Below, in pieces: positions 56,106 through 64,000 of a DNA stretch of 64,000 nt. The notes under the pieces were generated by a model. That model saw only the letters and a list, made by a program, of their open reading frames with translations, was not told the DNA's origin and made no database searches. Where the stretch lies: assembly GCA_035582835.1 (NCBI GenBank), contig JAYKAV010002442.1:2415432-2479431 (forward strand). The letters are read 5' to 3'. How positions within the stretch are numbered: position 1 is the first letter of the stretch; every line of letters begins with the position of its first letter. A program made the position numbers and the translations under genes. The stretch is from Phoebastria nigripes (lineage: Eukaryota; Chordata; Aves; Procellariiformes; Diomedeidae).

Positions 56106-59100
56106 AATCCTCCTGTGGATGCTTGGGTTGGGGAGCAAAGGCTGCTGCTTACACGGCTGGTATTCAGGGTACCTCCGCCTCTCTCCAAGCTGTCAGCATT
56201 AAGAAATGACCTCTAGGGATTTCTGACATTATGTTCCCCGAGGCCTCAAAACAGCTTCCTTGATGTGAATTGCATCCCCTCTCCCCATGGGGTGAGGTTC
56301 TGCTGGGAGGGGGCTTGGGGCTGGAGGTCCCCCAGCACGATTTGGGTAGAGGAGGGGCAGCAGCACAGCTCGGCTCCTGCCTGTCCAGGGGAGGGTGTTG
56401 GGGTATAAGCAGAAGCCAGGGTGATTCGGGGGGACCCTCAGGGGCTGCTGCCTGTGCAGTCTGATGGCTAGGATCAGAGCATCACTCAAGTGAGACAAGC
56501 TGTTAGACTTTCTAGAGAAGTCATGGCCCAGAGTCCATGCACCCTGAGTAAGGGTCAGCAGGCTGGTGGGTCTGGAGTAGATGTGATTTTTTTCTTCCTT
56601 ATACTGAATTTTACATCTTTTTATTTGAATTTTGATGCACCTTTTCCTACTACTGTCACCAAAACTGAAACAACATCAGTGTAGAGGTGAGCCAAGGAAG
56701 AGACATCAAATGTCCATGTGGTGAAGCGGTTGCCATGTGAAGGGGGTGGTGCATGGCAGTGGGTGTGCTCATGTTTGTAACTGTACGGTGGTGCAACTTA
56801 AACAGCTTGTCTCCAGGATCCCTGGGCCCCTGCTGGGTACCAGCCCTCCTCCACATCCTTACACCACACCTCCCACAGCTTTTTTTTCGCCTTCTAAATC
56901 CCCTGCTTCTGGAAGCACAGTATAAGCAAGAAGATATTTGCTACGCTTGCCAGTTGTGGAAAAAAGCTCGAAACTGCCTTTGCCAAACTCCCTAAACTCA
57001 AAAACCAGATGACAGAAGTCACCCAGTACTTAATTGAGGGCACATGAGTTTTTGCATGCTTAGGACAAATACTGGAAATGGCTTTTGGCCAGGGTCTTTC
57101 TCCCAGGCTGTATCTGAATACGTTCTGCTCTTTAGGTTTTGCTTACTGGGATGCACGTTCTCCCAGTAGGCAATCTGCATCCAGAGTCTTATTAGTCTTT
57201 TGAAATGCCATCTTTCTCTTGTGCAGCATTGGACAAGTTTGTGTAGCTTGGCAGAGATACAGTTGTTCAACAAGAGGCTGCAGCTGAGCAAGATGTCTTG
57301 TCTTGGCATGGCCAACACATCATGGCTGGTATTTTGGCCTCCTGCCTGCAGGACGTGCCTCAAGGCACCCAGCAAGTGCTGCGGAAGTAGATGCTGTATA
57401 CCCTGCTGCCATGGGTATGCCAAGGTGGTGTTTGATATTGTTCAAGGGGGGTTTTACAGTTGCACTAGAAACTCTAGCCAAAACTGGACCTCTGCTTGGA
57501 GCTGCATGTGTGGCTGGCAGAAGCTAGGACAGAGAGGTCCCTGTAGCAAATCTATGGCAGATGCAGATANAAGGGGGAGCCCCTTGTCAATGGAGGAGGA
57601 TTTGGGGTGCTGGGGGAGCTAGGATAGGCCCAGATTTGCTGCTGCTTGTAGAGAGCTTGAGCATGAGAGGGAAGGGGAGTGAGACACCTTGGTTTCCCGG
57701 TGGCTGTCCCAGCCCTGCCTTGCTTGAACTGGGTTAACTTGGGCAGCTGCTCTTTAAGCATCTTTGATTCTTTTTTTTTTTTTTATTGCACAGCAAAATG
57801 CTTTTTGGAAAGCTGGGCTATTATCCCTCCAATAGCAAAATCCAAACCCAGAAGAGAGAAAAGGGCAAGGGGAGGGAGGGAGGGAGCGAGCAGGAGAAGG
57901 GGGACCTTTGAAGTGAGCTGCCCAAATGAAACGTGTGACATCAGAGAGATGGCAGATAGCTGGCAGAACAAGGCTGCCTTTGAGCCCACCTCGGGCCTGG
58001 CCAGCATGCACTTTACACCCCACCTCCCGAAGTCAGAGATGAAAGATGCCCCAGGCAGCCTGCCTGACCCCATTGCCTCTGCTATCTCCACTTGATTGCA
58101 CAGTATTTTGCTCCAAACAATTCTTCACTGTCTGGGCCGCACAGGTGAATCTCCCGGCTTGGCTGGCGAGCGGGGATGCCGTGCATAGCAGGGCTGCTTT
58201 GTTGCGGTCGCTCACCTGCTTGTGGGGTGGTTTACTTAGGACAGACATTGTTCGACAGCAGGCTACGGAGAAGGGGTGGAGAGGAAAGGATGGGGCAGGA
58301 CTGGGCAGCCTGGGGAGATGGAGTCAGGGAGCATTAGGGATGGATGCATGGGGGGATATGGAGTCAGNGAGCATCCTTGGTCAGCAGATTGGTGAGCCCA
58401 GCAGCTTGTGTTGGATGCTCCAAGAAGGGATCCAGGCTGGATTTGAAAATAATCTGCTTCTCTGTTTGTTACTGGATTCAACCTGCTTGTGTGTCTAAAG
58501 CACCCTGGTTTCCCCGTTTGGGGTCCTTGCTTTCAGAAAGGTGTGGTGGAGGGGAGGTCATCTGCATGCATGTCTATACATTGGAAGAAAATGCATCTTT
58601 GAGAAGCTGTTCTGTCTCAGAAGAGATATATGATGGATTTGTGTAAAAATGAGATGTGGGAAAATGGCTGCAAGTAAGACACACACCCAACAGGCTGAGA
58701 GGNCAATGGGGCTTTGAGAAACTAGACAGAGACTTGGGAAAGGAGATGGTGGTGGGTCGCGTGTTTGGGGCTGTCCTAACAAGTCTCCATGCTGGGCTCA
58801 TGGAAAGGAAGTTTGGAGAAACGCAGGTCATGACAACTGTGTGTGGGGAAGGTGCATCAGATGTCAGAGTTCCCCTCAGAGGGGCTGAGGCTGTAAACTG
58901 TGCGGACCTCAGTTGTCTGTCCTCTGTTTCTTTGAAGCTGGGCTATCCTTACTTGATATGAACCATGAAAACCAGTCTTTGCAGGCTGCTGTAACAGCAT
59001 TTCACATTCTCCACCCTCTCACTGAGCATCATGGGACTGTGGAGTTCTCTGTCTGGAGAAAAATCAGGCCAGATCCCAAACTGGAGGCCCCAAACTGTAA

Positions 59101-62100
59101 GCCAGGACACAATCAGCATTGCCATAAGCAGGGCTAGAAGAGACTCCTTTGGACTGGTTCATTTCTGAGAATCTTCCATCAGTGTAAAGGCCAGGTGGGA
59201 CTTGTCTCCCATGCATCCACTGATTGTTCATGGCTGCTCTCATGGGACTGGTGTCTTTCCAGTTGGATTGGGATGGTAAGGGTAGATAGACATCCTGCTA
59301 GCGAGAGCTGGTGATGCAGTGTAAGGGCTATTACAGCAGGAACAAATCAGAGGGCTGGCCACCATCAGTCCCTGGTTAGATCAAGATGGGAAAGGATTGA
59401 GTGTTAGAGCCAGTCTTTAGAAGATGAACAGCCAGTGAAACTCAAGCTCTACATGTGCTCTGCAGACAGACAGGCTCAGGGAAGTTTTGAGTGTTCTAGT
59501 AGTACCACAGATGCGTCCACACAACCTTCTCAGTGGGTCCTCCCTGAGCAAATGCAGTCAGAGTGGCAGTTCCTAGATTCATGTGAGTGGGGCAGACCTC
59601 AAAACCCTGAAGGGCATTTGAACAGTTGAGCTCCCATATGAAGATCTGAGCACCCTTTTGACCTTTACTGAAAAGATCAGAGCCAAGTTTTCCCTTGCAT
59701 TCAGTGGCTTGTAAAGACTGAATGCCCTAAAATCAATGTTACTAGTGGGAACATGAAAATTAGTTGTGTCAATCTATCACTCATCTTGCCCTATTACATT
59801 CAGTGATTAGAACTTGGCCTCAAATACATGAACAAAGTGTCTTCTGTGACAGTTAACTGCTGCACAGGAGATGGCAGTGCATGACTTAAAGTGGTCAAAA
59901 GCAGAGAACAAAAGAAAAGTTTGGGTCCAGCACTGTTGTTTTTTTTAGTCCACTGCAACACTTTCCTTGCTTGGGTCTATTCAGGTCAGTATGACATCTT
60001 GGGAATGAAAGATTAAGTACATGTTTGAAGAAGTCTCAGTTGCAAAGGAAGCAAAGCCTTCAGGACACATTCCCTTACTATTGCTGATGGGCAATGAGTA
60101 ACTTGCAGAAATTTGCTTAGTAAGGACTTGTGAAATGGTAAAGTTAGAAAAAAGTAAAATAGCAGGAAACTAGCAGTAGGGGGAAGTACATGGAGAAGGT
60201 ACGCATTCTGTTTGTGAACTGTCTTGGAGCAGTGCTAAGGAATAACGCACCAGGTTGATCGGTTGTCCGCAAGTAGACCCTGGGGCCAAGGGAAATGACT
60301 TGCAGGACTGTGTATAGGCATTAGGCGGTGACCTCCCAAAAACTGATAGGGCCAGGCTGTTTGAAGGTGTGAACGACACCAGCGCTGTGGGCATTTTTGC
60401 ATCTCCATCTACCTTATCACCCTACTGAAATCTGGCCTCCAGGCCTCAGGGAGCAAATGGTGTTGATGGTGATGTCTCTGCCTCATCTTCATACACAGAC
60501 AGCTTGGAGGCTGGGTGGAATGGTCAGGTTGCAGTCATGGCTGTGAAACACAGCTGAGGTTCCTGGTGGCTAGAGGGTAGATATAATTGAGCTAACTTCA
60601 AGAGAGCCTAGTGGGGTAGCAATAAACAGCTATGGCAGCACAGAGCTCAAATCTGGGCTAAAATGACTTCAACTGGCTATGGTTTTAAGTTTAATTCATG
60701 TCAAGCTTAGCTTTGGAATAGAATAGCTACTATGCAGAAATGTTGTGCACACAACATGCCTGAACAGCTTTCATCTTGCCACAGAGCCATGCCATTTTGT
60801 CCAGGTAAAAAGCTGCTTCTCGCCCAAGATTACTGATAAACTCTGTGCACCCCCAAGTCTCTTGAGCCTGGCATAGTGAGATGCTGTTGGCCTGAAGAGC
60901 TGCCTGGAGGTGGCAGAGGGATGACAGCCTCCCTCCACCCTGTGCTGCCTCTTCATGGGAAGGAAGTCACCTTCCCACCGCAGAGCTGCTGAGTGTGTCT
61001 GGCCTTGTTCAGCAGCAGTGAGGGTTCATCTGTCCTCACCCATGGCAATTGGAGGTTACAGCTGGAGGCAGCAGGTCAGCTTGGAAACTTGCTGATAGCC
61101 CTAACACAAGTCTCATTTCTCTAGTGTTTCTCAAACTGGGCCTGGTGTGAGAAGAAAAGCCTTACTGCCCGATGGCAGCATCCTCGTGTGCTCCCTGTTA
61201 TGGATTCAGGCTTTCATGGTGCATATAATAAAGCCAGAGTTGGGGTGGGGGGAAACCAGCTATTCAAGGCAGAAGCAGACCTGTGGGATCTATGTTGGTT
61301 AGGCTAAACAAGGCTGATTACCAGATCGAAAACCTCATGCAAACACCTTGATGGGGCCATCTAGGCCAGCCCCTGGGCTTGGTGGCACAGTCACNCTGTA
61401 CCTCAGTTTCCCACTGGTCACTTCTCCAAGGGACACCTTGTCAAATCAATTAGGATGAGATCTCAAGGTGCATAAATCATGTAGGCTCTGAGAGTGCAGG
61501 ACACCTATATAGCTTTGTGGGTCCATATCTGAGGTTCCTTCCTCTGCAAAGTGGGGAGAAGAGTGTTTTCCTCTGGTTCCTACTCCTTTGGGGCAGGGCT
61601 GTCCCTCAGTGGGCAGAAAGATCGTCCACTGCAGCTGAGCCTTTTGAAGTCTGTTGTACTAATACCAAACATCTCTGGGCTTTCCTGCTTCACCAACATC
61701 TGTGTTCACCAAAACCTCTGCCAGGGGCTGTGCTCAGGCACGGAGCTCAGCACTTCTCCGTAGCTGGTGGGGAGGGGACAGAGGACCTAGATTAGGAGCT
61801 CTTCCCATGTCACAGAGGAGTTAATTTTGGGGGTAGAAATTTGGAAGGGGACCCCAATAGGGAAGAAGGGGAGAAATGACAACTAGAGCAGGCGCTGGGG
61901 GCCTCCTACCCCATGCCCCGACTCTGTGCTCGCCCAGCCTGCGCTTGGTATCCTCCAGTGACCAAGACTGCGATGCTCTCCTGGAGCGGCCACTTGGGAG
62001 CTTCCCCAAGCCTCTTTCTGTGCTCCCTTCCTCCTTGTAGCAGGAAAAAGGAGGCAGGGAACAAAACCAAGGAGAGATGATCTGCTCCCTGCTGAGGAGG

Positions 62101-62389
62101 ATGAACTGCAAAGCCGGGCGGTCCTGTCCTGTGCTTATCCCCTGCGGCTGGGGGGTCCAGGAAGAGGTTTCCACCTCTTCAGTGGGGTCTGGCTCTGGGG
62201 AGGACCAGGGGTTTGCAGCACTGCTGAAGAGCCCATTGATGAGCCATCCCATGACCCTGGGCTTTTCCAGCTTCCCAGTGCCCCTTTGCCATGAGGACGG
62301 GACCGCAGCTGTCCCTCCCTGTGGGACCTCCGTCTTGGAGGTGGCTGCGGCAGCTCGGTACCCGTGTGTCCCCTTCTCCCTCTCCTTCA

Positions 62390-62640
62390 TTAAGGCACCG
62401 ATCTCTTCCCAATAACAAGGGGGCTTCTGTTCGACAAAACCTGCCAATTAGTCATTCTGGCTGGGTATAAACGTGGCACTTGAACAGCTGAGGGGACGGC
62501 GGGCAGTCCTGCCCCTTCTCGCGGCATTGCCAAGCTTGCCATTAACACAATGTGACAACTAATCTCTCTATAGCATCTGACTGAGCAATTTTAATTAATA
62601 GCTCTGTACGCTTGCACACACCCCCCTACCCCCTCTGCTT
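62390..62640. promoter_or_regulatory. Distal downstream AT-rich island with TTAATTAA, candidate enhancer
   Basis: The island has CCAATTAG at about 62444, CCATTAACAC near 62540, ACTAATC near 62560 and a palindromic TTAATTAA at 62591-62598, around a small CpG-containing core. It lies 17 kb past the LMX1A stop, in otherwise gene-free DNA. The same palindrome occurs in the intronic candidate at 41.8 kb. Homeodomain regulation is inferred from motifs only. Confidence 0.35.
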
Positions 62641-64000
62641 TGCACAGGTACCGCATGCCTTTAAAGCTCCTTCCCTTGCATAGCAGCCTGCGTGGACAAA
62701 AGGAGGAAAAAAGCCTCATTCTGCCCCAATTAGTGCAGAAACACTGCTCGTTTGGGGCTCTGACCCTTGGACTGAGCCAGGGCTCGCTGCCCCCNTTCCC
62801 CCTCCCCTCTGGGGGGTTGAGGACTTCAATAAATGTGGTGGCTCCGGGGCAGAGGTGTTTTTGCAGCTCTGCTGGCGGTTGGGGCGTCCCTGTGGTGGCT
62901 CGTGGGAGGTGAGGGGCTGGCAGGGCTGTGCTGTCTTTGTGGGCTGGGTGTGGGGGAATTGGAGGGCACCAAGGGGGCATTTGTGCTGCTCCTCCATAAA
63001 AGGCTCCCTGGCTTTCTCCAAGTGCATGATGACATCAGAAAAAAATCCTATTTCTGTGGCCAGGTTCTCCCCTGACATGAACAGCCACAGCTTGGCAGAT
63101 GGCTGCTGTTGGGGCCACTGCCGTTTCAGTACGGAGGTGTCCCAGTTTGCTTTAGGACAACTGGGAGGGCTCATCCGTTGTGAGCTTGGATGCCGCTTTA
63201 GGCAAATGTTAGCTTGAGGATGCCTGTTTTGGGCCACCACTCTTGGCAAAGGCACTGATGTGATTGCAGTAAGAGGAGGGCCAGCCCCCGGCATGGCTGG
63301 GAGGGATGCAGGAGCCCGGAGAAGCTGTGCTGGGCTGCGTGGGTCACTGCAGTGGGAGCAGCACGAAAATCCCCCACAGAGAGAGAGAAGTCATCGTGGT
63401 TAAAAAGAGACCTGGACCTTTCTGGTAAGGACTGGCAGAAAAAGCTGGACACAGGACAAGGTGGGAAGACCAGCAGAGTGCAAGGGTGTGGAGGGGTCCC
63501 CCCCATCCTCCCTTCAACACCTTAATTCAATATTTTGGTACTTCCGATCCAGGTGGTGCTGGGTAGCCAAGACCAAAGATGGTATCAGGGTGGCTGAATA
63601 TCCTGAGCATGATAAAATTGCTCAGGCTTTGGGCACTNGGATAAGAGAAATACATGAGATCACCTCTTCTCATGGTGATGTGGCTCCACAATCACCCTCC
63701 TGCAGCTCTCTCCTGCCCAGGGGTTCTTCCTTCAGATCACCAGAGCAAGTCCTCAATGGCAGTGAAGAAGCACCNCGGGGTGCTTAGTCTTGGGCAGAAC
63801 ATCCATGCTTTCTGCAGGTTCTTGTTCCCGTGGCACATGGGTCTGGGGGTCTTGCACTGTCACCTTGGCGGAACAGCTGCAGTGGGTCACGCTGTGGTGT
63901 CGGGANCCCATAGCCTTGAACAGTGACCCCGTAGGAAGTGGGGAGCAGAAACAACCACAACTGGCGATGCTCCTGCCAGATCTGGCCTGCTGGAGATGCT

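Larger units (their letters stand above)
46020..64000 (+). other. Downstream intergenic region without recognised genes
   Basis: About 18 kb beyond LMX1A shows no exon, RNA gene or intact transposon that I recognise; the open frames are short, overlapping and without known domains. CpG is scarce from about 47 to 61.5 kb and increases again near 62 kb. AT-rich patches that could be regulatory lie at about 48420-48620, 54180-54300, 55970-56100 and 62390-62640. In human the next gene downstream of LMX1A is PBX1, far away, so a gene-poor regulatory domain is expected here. Confidence 0.75.

Overview
This window is vertebrate nuclear DNA, most likely from a bird. It carries one recognisable protein-coding gene, a complete LMX1A (LIM-homeodomain transcription factor 1 alpha), on the + strand. 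Evidence for a bird is the GC- and CpG-rich sequence, the short introns at the 3' end of a gene that is much larger in mammals, and a decayed CR1-like retrotransposon piece near 29.7 kb. A crocodilian or turtle is not excluded.

Layout. Positions 1 to about 2,100 are a CpG island holding the promoter side of LMX1A: a probable noncoding first exon ending at 714, the exon with the start codon (ATG 1072) and the exon for the first LIM domain (1747-1933). Positions 1,934-38,611 are one 36.7 kb intron without any convincing gene. It contains several AT-rich islands with homeodomain or POU-type sites (about 8.3, 13.1, 17.1, 23.3, 27.0 and 35.4-36.1 kb) that look like developmental enhancers, plus a few minisatellites and homopolymers. 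Exon 3 (second LIM domain) is at 38,612-38,844. After a 5 kb intron, five exons packed into 1.3 kb (43,880-45,157) encode the homeodomain and the C-terminal region. The eight coding segments sum to 1,146 nt, or 381 residues plus stop, with intact GT-AG junctions and matching phases. The 3'UTR starts at 45,158 and its end is unresolved.

From about 46 kb to the end I find no gene. CpG becomes much rarer between about 47 and 61.5 kb and recovers near 62 kb, where there is another AT-rich island with a palindromic TTAATTAA. In human, LMX1A lies between RXRG (upstream) and PBX1 (downstream); neither appears here.

I find no new multi-gene system. The items most worth checking are an intron of LMX1A that is open and in frame (44,460-44,594), several candidate cis-regulatory elements, and a compositional change just past the gene. 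All regulatory calls rest on base composition and motifs only, without alignment. Isolated single Ns recur through the window; one lies in a codon.
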